A stretch of DNA of 64,000 nt, taken from the NCBI RefSeq assembly GCF_037072025.1, contig NZ_JAXHDD010000011.1, positions 31,604 through 95,603 of the forward strand, in the 5' to 3' direction. This DNA comes from Pseudogracilibacillus sp037072025. Its GTDB lineage: Bacteria > Bacillota > Bacilli > Bacillales > Amphibacillaceae. The number at the start of each line of letters is the position of its first letter. Within the stretch, counting starts at the first letter, position 1. Both the position numbers and the translations under genes were made by a program. This document shows positions 17,822 to 26,067 of the stretch, in pieces. The notes under the pieces are model-generated. The model saw nothing but the letters and a program-made list of their open reading frames with translations. It was not told where the DNA came from and searched no databases.

Positions 17822-18004
17822 TTATATTTTCGCCTTTAATATACAAATTGCAAATCTTCCATCCACTTCAAGAAATTCACACTCTGGATAGCATTTCTCC
17901 AAATATTCACGTGCATGATTTTCTATATCTTTTTTACTGATCCCTGATTCGAATACCGAATCAGGCAAATATATTTTATAAGGCACTTCAATTCCATTTA
18001 GCAG
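17822..18004 (-). pseudogene. Remnant of a small unrecognised gene
   Basis: A 60-codon open minus-strand frame without an ATG reads through VPYKIYLPDSVFESGISK and ECEFLEVDGRFAICILKAKI. A GTG start is possible but has no ribosome binding site, and a stop lies just upstream. It is probably a 5'-truncated gene. The rest of 17744-18400 holds a terminator hairpin and an insertion-sequence end. Confidence 0.35.
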
Positions 18005-18094
18005 TTATTACTAATGAACTCGATAAATACCAATCCTTTCTATAAATCATTTGTAAAATAAACAGCGAAACTAGTAATACCTAAAACAAAAATA

Positions 18095-18144
18095 AAAAAC
18101 AGGAGCGTTAATACTCTTATAAAAAAGAGTTCACTCCTGTTTTT
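18095..18144. terminator. Strong symmetric terminator-like hairpin
   Basis: AAAAACAGGAG (18095-18105) and CTCCTGTTTTT (18134-18144) pair, with an inner ACTCTT/AAGAGT stem. The A and T runs would allow termination in either direction. Confidence 0.75.
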
Positions 18145-18173
18145 GAAGTACGTCTTTACTTTACAGATTTTCC

Positions 18174-18220
18174 GAACGAGAAAGCCCATGCAGGGCATAG
18201 CCCGTCTTTAGACGTGGGAG
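18174..18220 (+). mobile_element. Solitary right end of an IS200/IS605-type (TnpB) element
   Basis: The stretch GAAAGCCCATGCAGGGCATAG followed by CCCGTCTTTAGACGTGGGAG has the layout of the 3' end of IS605/IS1341 elements. There this sequence forms the end of the omega RNA that guides TnpB. No tnpB or tnpA is nearby. In an intact element the sequence just after 18220 would be the guide. Confidence 0.6.
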
Positions 18221-18400
18221 TCTCAATAGCATTTTGATCAATTAATTTAACTATATAAAGTGTTGACATATAATTAATTACACCATTTGTAGAGTTTGGA
18301 GAAGCTAGAAAAACTCGACTATACTTACGATCCACAATGGAAGATTATGCAAAAAAATAAAGCTCGCTTCGGCGGGCAATTTTTAATTTGCAATCACATT

Positions 18401-18715
18401 TTATAATCGTGTAATAGCAAAGATTGTAAAAACAACAATTATCACCAAGAAGGTGCCCATGACTTTTTTAAATGTAGAAGCATCACTTCTTTTTCGAACT
18501 TCAGAGTATACTATGCAGAACACCCCTATTGCGCCAAACGTCATAATTAATGATTTAATCAAAACATTTTCCATTATAATTCCTAATTGGTCTCTCTCAC
18601 CAAAATATGCTAAAGTAAATCCTCCAATGATAATTGTCGATCCAAAAAACCACCATATGATATTCCAAGTTTTATCCCACTTTTTATCTTCATCCACTTT
18701 ATCTTTTTGAATCAT
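18401..18715 (-). CDS. Small membrane protein of unknown function
   Basis: A 104-residue protein starting at the ATG at 18715, 4-5 nt after GGGGGA; the upstream TTG in frame is less well placed. After a charged N-terminus (about 15 residues) three hydrophobic segments are visible: about 18-36, 51-70 and 82-102, separated by short polar stretches including EVRKRSDAS. I do not recognise the family. It stands alone between an insertion-sequence end and a broken phage lysin gene. A short hairpin-forming stretch lies after its stop. Confidence 0.6.
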   Translation of the reverse strand: MIQKDKVDEDKKWDKTWNIIWWFFGSTIIIGGFTLAYFGERDQLGIIMENVLIKSLIMTFGAIGVFCIVYSEVRKRSDASTFKKVMGTFLVIIVVFTIFAITRL

Positions 18716-18790
18716 AAAATCCCCCAAGCTTTTTTTAACACTATATAATACTGGATTTTATAAGTCAATAATATAAAAGTCTTATCCTTT

Positions 18791-19740
18791 TCACTTAATC
18801 CCGCAACTTTTAAGAATCTGCGTATTTTGCGAGCCGTGCCGGTGTAATTCTTGATGCCGTGCTTAGTAGCCAATTTTTAACGCTTGGCAAAGGAAGAGTC
18901 AACGCCGATCGACTTTAGATAATCGACAATGCTACCTGTCTTTTGGTCGCCTTTAGGCTTGCTCACAGCCTTTTTAGGTGCCGATGTTTTGCCGTTGATG
19001 ATATCTTGTACTGCTTTATAATTCTTGCCAAGTGATTTCTACCTTGCTTCTCCGTTTCCATGTTTGCCGGCCAGAATCTCTTTTACGAGCTGATCAATAG
19101 ACTTTTCAGCAGGCTTTGCTTTTGGCTTGGTGCCTAATAACTTCTCGTTGACACGCTTCTGTACGGCATCGTACTGACTTCCTAACGCTTTTTTGCGCTG
19201 TGCCCCACTACTGTGTTTACCCACATTTACTTCGTCCGCTAGTTGATCAATGGATTTGGATTTAGGCTTGCTAGTGTTTGTATTAGTATTAGGCTTCGAT
19301 GTCGATTTATTTGCCAACACGGCCCTTATAATCAAAACAAAGGCAAGCCTTTCCATTCGATCCTTAAACTCGTTGTGGCCCTTAATGTACTTTAAATGAG
19401 GGTAAGTTTTTTTGTAGTGCAGCAACCAAATCAGCAAACTTTCCTCTTGTGCTTCCGTAGGCTTCTCCGTACGAAAATCGCCTGTTAAACAAGTGCCTAC
19501 CGCATAGTTGTTATGATTTCCTACGTGATAAGTTCGAATTCAATATCGTTACAGAACTTAATCGTACCGTCAGATTCAATGACATAGCTGTAACCGATGC
19601 TTGGCCAACCTAAACTGTCGACATGATACCGTGAGTAACTTTCAGCATTTGAACCACCTAGCCCCTGTTTGGTTAAGCTGTGATGAATTGCAATTGTCGT
19701 TTTACCTTTTAAACTTAGCACTGGGAATTTCTTCGTAGAG
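18791..19740 (-). pseudogene. Decayed phage-type N-acetylmuramoyl-L-alanine amidase with CW_7 repeats
   Basis: Pieces in several frames reconstruct a lysin. An amidase_2 start has TTIAIHHSLTKQGLGGSNAE and GWPSIGYSYVI. A GHNEFK motif follows, then two Cpl-7-type (CW_7) wall-binding repeats beginning KSIDQLADEV and KSIDQLVKEI. The last part is the Bacillus phage-lysin tail SIVDYLKSIGVDSSFAKR. There are frameshifts near 19555 and 19350, a stop near 19038, an in-frame TAA near 18880 and a frameshift near 18840. No holin or other phage gene is adjacent. It is a prophage relic. Confidence 0.8.
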
Positions 19741-19964
19741 TGCCGCTTTGTATATTATTAAATATAATGATTACTACTTTTCATTTTCATTTGAAAGATA
19801 TATACCGATAATATGGCAATGACTAATAACCTACTACCCACCATATATGATTTATAGAATCAATAGTTCTCTTTTTTCGCTAAGGCCGATTTAAGCGTAA
19901 TTGGTGCTGGTACAGATGTTGCCATCGAGACAGTAGATGACAATGAACATGAAGTGAAAATAAT

Positions 19965-19990
19965 AGCGTGATCATTTGACCACGCTTTTA
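19965..19990 (+). terminator. Hairpin terminator in a gene-poor stretch
   Basis: AGCGTG (19965-19970) and CACGCT (19981-19986) pair, followed by TTTTAC on the plus strand. Just upstream is a short open stretch resembling a P-type ATPase hinge (KADLSVIGAGTDVAIE), so the hairpin may mark the end of a lost gene. Confidence 0.5.
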
Positions 19991-20022
19991 CTTTTCTATA
20001 AACAATATTTATTGTATTGTTA

Positions 20023-20430
20023 TCACTTTATTTTTTCTATATTAATAACACTAACGGTACTATCATATATATTTGTTACATATACGAATTCTGTTATCTT
20101 TGCTCGTGATAATACCATAAGCACCATTACCCACTTCGATGGTTGCAACCACTTCTTTTGTTTCTTAATCCACTTTTGAAACACTTTTTAATAGATTTTT
20201 AGAAGTCCCTTGATTTGCAATCCTAGTATATTTTTCATCAGATTAGATATAAGCTTGGACAGGATCATTACCAATTTTACCCTTCTCTAGTTATTCAGAA
20301 GCGATGTCAACAATAGTTAGTGAATGTTCATCATTTAATGTAGCTACAGTGTTTTTTTCATCTTTTGCAAACACTTTTTAGACGCCTTTACAAGCTGTGT
20401 AATTCCGATAAATGAGCGATGTTAGTAATA
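20023..20430 (-). pseudogene. Decayed beta-propeller (YVTN/YncE-like) repeat protein
   Basis: The minus strand reads KNTVATLNDEHSLTIVDIASE, then GNDPVQAYI and KVD-ETKEVVATIEVGNGAYG with STVSVINIEK near the end. These are the repeating units of a YncE-type surface-layer beta-propeller. Four or more in-frame stops interrupt the repeats and no start is preserved. It lies downstream of the copper operon and on the same strand. Such propellers can be secreted or membrane-attached, and some are found with metal-resistance genes. Confidence 0.55.
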
Positions 20431-20453
20431 AAATAGGGTACAGTTCCAACATT

Positions 20454-20660
20454 TTATACTACATCATAGCCTTGATCTTCAACAACTTCTTTCATATTTT
20501 CAAACGAAACTTTTGCTTCGTTATAAGTAACTTCTACTTTACCATTGCTTAAATCTACTTCTACAGTAGCCACTCCATCTAATCCTTTAAGTGCGCTTTC
20601 TACTGACATTTTGCAGTGGCCACATGTCATCCCTTTAACATCTAAGGTTTTTGTTTGCAT
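20454..20660 (-). CDS. copZ: Copper chaperone CopZ
   Basis: A 68-residue heavy-metal-associated domain protein starting at the ATG at 20660, which follows AAAGGAGGTG. The metal site is GMTCGHC near residues 10-16. CopZ binds Cu(I) in the cytoplasm and hands it to CopA. It is the last gene of the csoR-copA-copZ operon, 34 nt after copA. Sequence and length are standard for Bacillus. Confidence 0.95.
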   Translation of the reverse strand: MQTKTLDVKGMTCGHCKMSVESALKGLDGVATVEVDLSNGKVEVTYNEAKVSFENMKEVVEDQGYDVV

Positions 20661-20694
20661 GTTTTCACCTCCTTTCAAGTTATGAAAGAAGAAA

Positions 20695-23079
20695 TTAAAT
20701 CTTTACTTTCTTTAAACGTAAGGAGTTAGAAACAACACTAACGGAACTTAATGCCATGGCTGCACCAGCAATCCATGGTGCAAGTAACCCAATAGCTGCA
20801 ATCGGGATTCCCGCTGTATTGTATCCAAAAGCCCAGAAGAGGTTTTGACGGATATTTTTAATCGTAGCATGGCTGATTTTTATTGCTTTTGGAATAAGTA
20901 ATAACTCACCACCAAGAATCGTTACATCGGCAGCTTCAATTGCCACCTCCGTGCCTGTACCAATGGCAATTCCAATATCGGCGATTGCTAATGCAGGAGC
21001 ATCATTTACCCCATCCCCAACCATGGCAACTTTTTTACCTAGTAATTGAATTTCTTTTATTTTATCCGCTTTTTCTTCAGGTAATACTTGGGCTATCACT
21101 TGGTCAATGCCGACCTGTTTTGCAATTGCTTGTGCAGTTCGCTCATTATCTCCTGTTAACATGATGACTTCTAAACCTTCTTCTTTTAACTCGCTTATTG
21201 CTTGTGGCGCTGTTTCTTTAATTGTATCTGCAACGGCAATAATTCCGCGATATTTTCCATCTATAGCAATTAACATCGCTGTTTTTCCATCAACTTCGTA
21301 ATCAATCAATTCTTGTTCCGCACTACCTACATCGATTTGGTGATCTTGCATGAGTTTTCGATTTCCTACAAGAATGTGATTACTAGATATCGTAGCTTCA
21401 ATACCGTGTCCAGGTATTGCCGTGAAGTCATCTACTTCGACTAAATCGATATTTTTTTCTGTTGCATGGGCAACAATGGCTTCAGCAAGTGGATGTTCAG
21501 AGCCTTTTTCTGCACTAGCTAACAATTGTAATGTTTCTTTATCACCAGTAAAGTCAGTTACTTCTGGTTTTCCTTTTGTGATGGTTCCTGTTTTATCAAG
21601 AACAATTGTCTCTAACTCATGAGTTCTTTCTAGATGCTCTCCACCTTTAAAAAGAATTCCGTTCTCTGCGGCCTTTCCTGTTCCAACCATAATTGATGTT
21701 GGTGTTGCAAGTCCAAGCGCACACGGACATGCAATAACTAGAACTGCAATTGCTGCAACTAAGGCTGATTCAAAGTGACCGGGTTGGACAAATGTAATCC
21801 ATACGGTAAATGTCAGAATCGCAATTACCACAACAATCGGAACAAAATAGCCGGAAATAACATCAGCTAATCGCTGAATTGGTGCTTTTGATCCTTGCGC
21901 ATCTTCCACTACTTTCACAATGGATGCTAGAGCAGTATCCTTCCCTACTTTTGTTGCTTCCATTTCAATCGAACCATTTTTGTTTATCGTTGATCCAATG
22001 ACAGTTGCGCCTATTTCTTTTTCGATTGGGATCGATTCTCCTGTAAGCATCGATTCATCAACAGCTGTTCGACCTTTTGATATAATACCATCCACTGGTA
22101 TTTTCTCACCTGGTTTTACAACTAACCGATCACCAACAGCAACTTCCTCAACAGGGATCATAACCTCTTCACCGTCTTTTATGATGCGGGCTTCCTTTGC
22201 CTGTAAACTGAGTAATGAGGATAGTGCGTTCGTTGTCTGGCTTTTTGCCCTTGCTTCTAAATACTTACCAAATAGAATCAACGTAATTAATACTGCACTT
22301 GTTTCAAAATATAGATGGGACTCGTATGCTGGATTCCCAATCGACTTAAATGCTTCATATAAGCTATAAAAATAAGCAGCACTTGTACCTAATGCAACAA
22401 GCACGTCCATGTTTGCTCCGCCGTTACGAAGGTTCTTATATGCACCAACATAGAATTGCCAGCCGATAATAAATTGAACGGGTGTTGCTAATGCAAACTG
22501 AAACCACGGATTCATAAACAAATCCGGTATCGTTATATTAAATAAATGAACCAACATGGTTACTAATAGCGGTGCAGCTAACAAGGATGAGATAATTAAT
22601 TTCGTTTTCATATTTTTAATTTCTTTTTCCTTGTGAGTTTGCTTTTCTACGACCTCAGCTTTAGGTTTAGCGTCGTAACCAAGGTTTTTGATTTTGTCAA
22701 TTAGTGCTTTTAAATCCAGTAATCCTGGATTGTATTCGATAGATGCCGTTTCTGTTGTTAAATTTACTGCCGCAGATTTTACTCCGTCTTGCTTATTCAA
22801 TACCTTTTCGATCCGGGTTGAACAAGCGGCACAAGTCATGCCAAATACATCTAGCTCTACTTTCTCTGTTAAGACACCATAGCCGACATTTTCAATTTTC
22901 TTTGTAATCTCTTCTATGGAGGTCTTTTCAGAATCATAGTCTATGGTTGCCTTTTCCGTTGTTAAATTGACTTGTGCTTCGACCCCATCCATTTTATTTA
23001 ATACCTTTTCGACACGAGTGGAGCAAGAGGCACAGGTCATTCCTGTTATTCCAAGCGTTGCGTGATGTGTTTCGCTCAT
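20695..23079 (-). CDS. copA: Copper-exporting P1B-type ATPase CopA
   Basis: A 794-residue Cu(I) exporter. Two N-terminal metal-binding domains carry CxxC at C16/C19 and C83/C86. The membrane part contains the CPC motif (VIACPCALGLATPT) of Cu+-transporting P1B ATPases. Catalytic motifs are intact: TGES in the actuator domain, DKTGT with the phosphorylated aspartate, SEHPLAEAIV carrying the P1B HP motif, and MVGDGVNDAPALA. The C-terminal helix pair has the family's Asn and Met/Ser residues. It is cotranscribed with csoR (13 nt upstream) and copZ. Copper would induce the operon through CsoR. Confidence 0.97.
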   Translation of the reverse strand: MSETHHATLGITGMTCASCSTRVEKVLNKMDGVEAQVNLTTEKATIDYDSEKTSIEEITKKIENVGYGVLTEKVELDVFGMTCAACSTRIEKVLNKQDGVKSAAVNLTTETASIEYNPGLLDLKALIDKIKNLGYDAKPKAEVVEKQTHKEKEIKNMKTKLIISSLLAAPLLVTMLVHLFNITIPDLFMNPWFQFALATPVQFIIGWQFYVGAYKNLRNGGANMDVLVALGTSAAYFYSLYEAFKSIGNPAYESHLYFETSAVLITLILFGKYLEARAKSQTTNALSSLLSLQAKEARIIKDGEEVMIPVEEVAVGDRLVVKPGEKIPVDGIISKGRTAVDESMLTGESIPIEKEIGATVIGSTINKNGSIEMEATKVGKDTALASIVKVVEDAQGSKAPIQRLADVISGYFVPIVVVIAILTFTVWITFVQPGHFESALVAAIAVLVIACPCALGLATPTSIMVGTGKAAENGILFKGGEHLERTHELETIVLDKTGTITKGKPEVTDFTGDKETLQLLASAEKGSEHPLAEAIVAHATEKNIDLVEVDDFTAIPGHGIEATISSNHILVGNRKLMQDHQIDVGSAEQELIDYEVDGKTAMLIAIDGKYRGIIAVADTIKETAPQAISELKEEGLEVIMLTGDNERTAQAIAKQVGIDQVIAQVLPEEKADKIKEIQLLGKKVAMVGDGVNDAPALAIADIGIAIGTGTEVAIEAADVTILGGELLLIPKAIKISHATIKNIRQNLFWAFGYNTAGIPIAAIGLLAPWIAGAAMALSSVSVVSNSLRLKKVKI

Positions 23080-23092
23080 AATAACCTCCTCC

Positions 23093-23395
23093 TTATTTAG
23101 AAAACTGCTTTAATACACCCATTAATTCATCTATTGTTTCTTTTCCTTCCCCTTGCTTAATCGCATCACTGACACAATGATTGATATGCCGCTCCGTGAC
23201 GGCAAAACCAACATTTTTTAATGCGGATTGAATTGCACTAATTTGTACTAAAATGTCTACACAATAACGATCTTCTTCTACCATTTTCTGTATTCCACGA
23301 ACTTGTCCTTCTATACGCTTTAAACGATTAATGACTTTTTGCTTTTCATCTTGTGTTCTTGGTTTACTTGGGTGATCATTTAAGAATTTTTCCAA
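23093..23395 (-). CDS. csoR: Copper-sensing transcriptional repressor CsoR
   Basis: A 100-residue all-helical repressor. The Cu(I) ligands C45, H70 and C74 fall at exactly the positions known for B. subtilis CsoR. The chosen start is a TTG at 23395, preceded by GGAAAGGAAGTGA. The frame is open 68 codons further upstream, but that region covers the promoter and operator. Copper binding releases the repressor from DNA. It is the first gene of its own operon, as the operator at 23425-23446 shows. Confidence 0.93.
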   Translation of the reverse strand: MEKFLNDHPSKPRTQDEKQKVINRLKRIEGQVRGIQKMVEEDRYCVDILVQISAIQSALKNVGFAVTERHINHCVSDAIKQGEGKETIDELMGVLKQFSK

Positions 23396-23424
23396 ATAAA
23401 TCACTTCCTTTCCCTTCATATTTA

Positions 23425-23454
23425 TACCATACCCCCATATAGTATATTTGTCAA
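23425..23454 (-). promoter_or_regulatory. csoR-copA-copZ promoter with CsoR operator
   Basis: On the minus strand TTGACA (23449-23454) is followed after 17 nt by TATGGT. Between and over them lies ATACTATATGGGGGTATGGT, very like the G-rich CsoR operator of B. subtilis. The overlap of operator and -10 region explains repression. Confidence 0.78.
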
Positions 23455-23585
23455 GAAATAACTTCATGTTTTGTAAAATATCTTGGCAGATAGGAAAGTA
23501 AAAATCTTTCCCGCCTGCATTAAGAAAAACTAAGAGCAAACCTCGACAATAAAATGAGGTTTCCTCTATTCTTTCGTTCACGTTC

Positions 23586-23856
23586 TTATCCTTTCGCACA
23601 TGCGGTACAGGTCATCCCAGATATATCAAATGTTTGTTTATCATGCCACGTGATAACTTAATTTCTCAATTTTGTCTTCAAAATCCTGAACATTTATTTT
23701 TTCAGGGTCGTAAACAACCTTTGTTTTTTCTATCGCAACATTGACATTGGCATCTACCACAATGTCTATCTTGTTTAGACTTAATCAATTTTATTGGCAC
23801 ATACCCGAACAAGTCATGCCTTGAATTTGTAAATTTACTTCTTTTTGTGCTCCCAT
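23586..23856 (-). pseudogene. N-terminal wreck of a second copper ATPase
   Basis: Starting from an ATG at 23856 the frame reads MGAQKEVNLQIQGMTCSGMC, a damaged first metal-binding domain. In a shifted frame it continues LNKIDIVVDANVNVAIEKTK and KINVQDFEDKIEKLSYHV, then a second domain KQTFDISGMTCTACAKG and a stop at 23586. This is the two-domain N-terminus of a CopA-like ATPase with frameshifts and no catalytic part. It lies upstream of the intact csoR and just after a copZ remnant on the same strand. Confidence 0.75.
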
Positions 23857-23928
23857 CGTTATTTCCCCACACCATATAAGGGTATATTTTTTAATAAAAA
23901 TCGTGTTTCAGAAGCACGAACATCCCTC

Positions 23929-24116
23929 TTATCCTTGTTCTTCAATCACTTCTATAATATCTTTCAAGTTGACTTTTTGGAGGTCACATCGTCTGTTCCA
24001 TCTTGTAAATGAACTTTTACAGTTTCCACACCGATCCGTTCCCCAACACTTCCCTCAATAGAATTCACACAATGTCCACAAGACATACCTTATACGTTCA
24101 GTGTTTCAATAGTCAT
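23929..24116 (-). pseudogene. Broken second copZ-like chaperone gene
   Basis: From an ATG at 24116 with GAGGTAATG just upstream the frame reads MTIETLNV, a TAA stop, then GMSCGHCVNSIEGSVGERIG with the metal-binding CxxC intact. A frameshift near 23975 separates the end (LKDIIEVIEEQG). One nonsense and one frameshift lesion suffice to explain it. With the ATPase fragment after it, it forms the order copZ'-copA', the reverse of the working operon. Confidence 0.75.
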
Positions 24117-24155
24117 TTTCATTACCTCTAATTTTTAATTCTTTTCCATATTACT

Positions 24156-24178
24156 ATACCGTAGTTAGGTATTGTCAA
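24156..24178 (-). promoter_or_regulatory. Vestigial copper-type promoter/operator of the broken copZ'-copA' pair
   Basis: ATACCGTAGTTAGGTAT (24156-24172) is a perfect 5-bp palindrome around a 7-nt centre. A minus-strand TTGACA -35 overlaps its edge (24173-24178). The placement mirrors that at the intact csoR operon. This suggests a lost second copper regulon, possibly read by a CopY-type rather than CsoR repressor. Confidence 0.5.
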
Positions 24179-24200
24179 GTGAAAAATTTATCAATTACCC

Positions 24201-24234
24201 GAGAATACCCGTGATTTCAATCGTGGGATGAATC
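24201..24234 (+). mobile_element. Second solitary IS200/IS605-type right end
   Basis: GAATACCCGTGATTTCAATC followed by GTGGGATGAATC resembles the hairpin that ends TnpB-type elements and their guide RNAs. CCC, GTGATT, TCA, AATC and GTGGG give an imperfect hairpin like that at 18174-18220. No transposase gene accompanies it. Confidence 0.5.
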
Positions 24235-24251
24235 TCCTACCACCATACTAG

Positions 24252-24283
24252 AAGCCCTTTCCTACATCATAATAAGAAAGGGC
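24252..24283 (-). terminator. Terminator-like hairpin after the first ABC importer operon
   Basis: GCCCTTTC (24254-24261) and GAAAGGGC (24276-24283) form an 8-bp stem about 20 nt after the stop of the substrate-binding protein gene. The T tract on the minus strand is weak. Confidence 0.55.
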
Positions 24284-24304
24284 ACAACCAACTTAATATA
24301 CTAT

Positions 24305-25285
24305 TTACTCAATTTCCTCCAAAATAGATAAATCAATTAATCCAGTTATATCGCTTGAGTCAACATAGCCTGCTTCTTTACTAATATCCGCCATTTCTTG
24401 AATTACTTGTTCATTTACATTTGTCGTCACTTCCAAACGACTAAATGCGACCTCCGTTTCTTCTTTATCAATTTCTTTTCCCGTTAATTCTTGAATATGC
24501 TTGATCACTATATCTTGTGCTTCTTCTGGATTTTCTTTTATGAACTCGACTGCTTTCTTATGCGCTGTTAAATATGCTGTTGTTAGTTCCTTATTTTCGG
24601 TGAAATCACTTGTAGCTGCAACGACCGTATTTGTTGACTCTTTTCCCCAAGCAAATTCATCCCAGCCTAAGAGCAATTTTCCGTCTGCTTGAGTTTCTAA
24701 TGTATATCCCCACGGCTCTTGTGTTGCCGCAGCCTCAACGGATCCTTGTGTAAATAATGTTGCTGTCTCTGCTGGTGCCGCTGCGAATAATTCAACCGTA
24801 CCACCACTAGATGTAGCATCTAAATCCACTTCTTGTAAAGCTTTTCTAAGCATCACATCTTGTGTACTTCCAATGACTGGAATAGCTACTCTTGTTCCGT
24901 CTAAATCTTCTAAATCATCTATCCCACTATCTTTAGTCACCGCAAGTACTGCTCCACCATTTACTGCTCCAGAAATGATATGGAATTCTGGATTTTTTAC
25001 ATAAATATTTAATAACGGACCAGGTCCGACTGTTCCCACATCAATTTCCTTTGTTTGCATCGCTTCCATGAATAACCCACCATTATTAAATTGCAATGTA
25101 TCGATTGTTACTCCATGACCAAACTCTTCTTCAAAATAATTATTTTCTAGTGCTACAATCGTTGCGACATGTGTCAAGTTTGGAAAATAACCAATTTTAA
25201 CAGTATTATCACCGTCGTTTGAGCATCCTGCCAAAATTCCTACTAATAATATAATTGAAACAGATAACTGTAAAATTTTCCTCAT
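24305..25285 (-). CDS. ABC transporter substrate-binding lipoprotein, SsuA/TauA/NMT1 type
   Basis: A 326-residue lipoprotein. The signal peptide ends in ILAGCSN, so C21 would be lipidated and the protein tethered outside the membrane. The mature part has the type 2 periplasmic-binding fold of the SsuA/TauA/NrtA group, for example KIGYFPNLTHVATIVAL near the start and the DVGTVGPGP pocket loop. The ligand may be a sulfonate, taurine or nitrate; residues do not settle it. It is the last gene of an ATPase-permease-binding protein operon that follows cysK on the same strand, which favours sulfur. GGGAGG precedes the ATG. Confidence 0.82.
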   Translation of the reverse strand: MRKILQLSVSIILLVGILAGCSNDGDNTVKIGYFPNLTHVATIVALENNYFEEEFGHGVTIDTLQFNNGGLFMEAMQTKEIDVGTVGPGPLLNIYVKNPEFHIISGAVNGGAVLAVTKDSGIDDLEDLDGTRVAIPVIGSTQDVMLRKALQEVDLDATSSGGTVELFAAAPAETATLFTQGSVEAAATQEPWGYTLETQADGKLLLGWDEFAWGKESTNTVVAATSDFTENKELTTAYLTAHKKAVEFIKENPEEAQDIVIKHIQELTGKEIDKEETEVAFSRLEVTTNVNEQVIQEMADISKEAGYVDSSDITGLIDLSILEEIE

Positions 25286-25308
25286 CCAAATTCCTCCCTT
25301 TTTTATTT

Positions 25309-26067
25309 TTAAGCTTTATTCATTCCCCATTTAGTTTGAACCGATCGTTCTAAACGCACAAAGACAACATGATCCATAATCGTTCCAATGACAGCAATGA
25401 TAATCATCACTGAAATAACTAAATCCATCTGCCCGAGTGAACGACCGTTTTCAAGTAATTGCCCTAATCCACCGCCAGCACCTAATAATTCTCCAGCCAT
25501 CAATGCCCGCCAGGAAAAAGCCCAAGCAATACGTAATCCGGAGAGCAGTTGTGGGATAGAAGCTGGTACGATTACTGTTCTAATAAAGTGAAATCCGCTA
25601 GATCCTAACGTTTTTGCCACTCTTTGATATAATGTTGGTACGTTTTTAAATCCACTCGTTGCACTAATTGTCATTGTCCAAGTAGCCCCAATGGTTACGA
25701 TAAATAAAATCGCAAAATCGTTTAATCCAAACCAAATGATTGCAAGTGGAAACCAAACGATACTTGGAATCGATTGAAGTGCTGTTACAACGAAACCGAG
25801 CGTATCTTCCACGAGCTTATAACGCCAAATCAAATATCCTAAAATTACACCAAGAGTGATTGCAATGGAAAAACCGATGAATATCCGACTGAGACTTTTT
25901 ATAATTGCAGAAGTTATTTGTCCATTTAATAATCCGCTAAATAATGTAGTGAAAACTTCGGTTAAACTCGGGAACATAAAACTTGGTAAACCGGACAGTC
26001 TAGATGTAACTTCCCAAATCACCGCTATCATTACGATGAAGGTGATTCGTCTTAAAGTCGTAGTCAT
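25309..26067 (-). CDS. ABC transporter permease, SsuC/TauC type
   Basis: A 252-residue inner-membrane protein with about six hydrophobic segments. It carries the EAA-like loop facing the ATPase (VAKTLGSSGFHFIRTVIVPASIP). This is the BPD_transp_1 fold used by sulfonate, taurine and nitrate importers. The start at 26067 lies inside the end of the ATPase gene, a 68-nt overlap. A GGGAGG site 9 nt upstream supports it. The partner binding protein gene begins 23 nt downstream. Confidence 0.85.
   Translation of the reverse strand: MTTTLRRITFIVMIAVIWEVTSRLSGLPSFMFPSLTEVFTTLFSGLLNGQITSAIIKSLSRIFIGFSIAITLGVILGYLIWRYKLVEDTLGFVVTALQSIPSIVWFPLAIIWFGLNDFAILFIVTIGATWTMTISATSGFKNVPTLYQRVAKTLGSSGFHFIRTVIVPASIPQLLSGLRIAWAFSWRALMAGELLGAGGGLGQLLENGRSLGQMDLVISVMIIIAVIGTIMDHVVFVRLERSVQTKWGMNKA

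Noticed and set aside
19876..19973. P-type ATPase fragment (KADLSVIGAGTDVAIE)
   Set aside because: The likeness covers only about 16 residues and the following sequence does not match; too short to call as a gene remnant.
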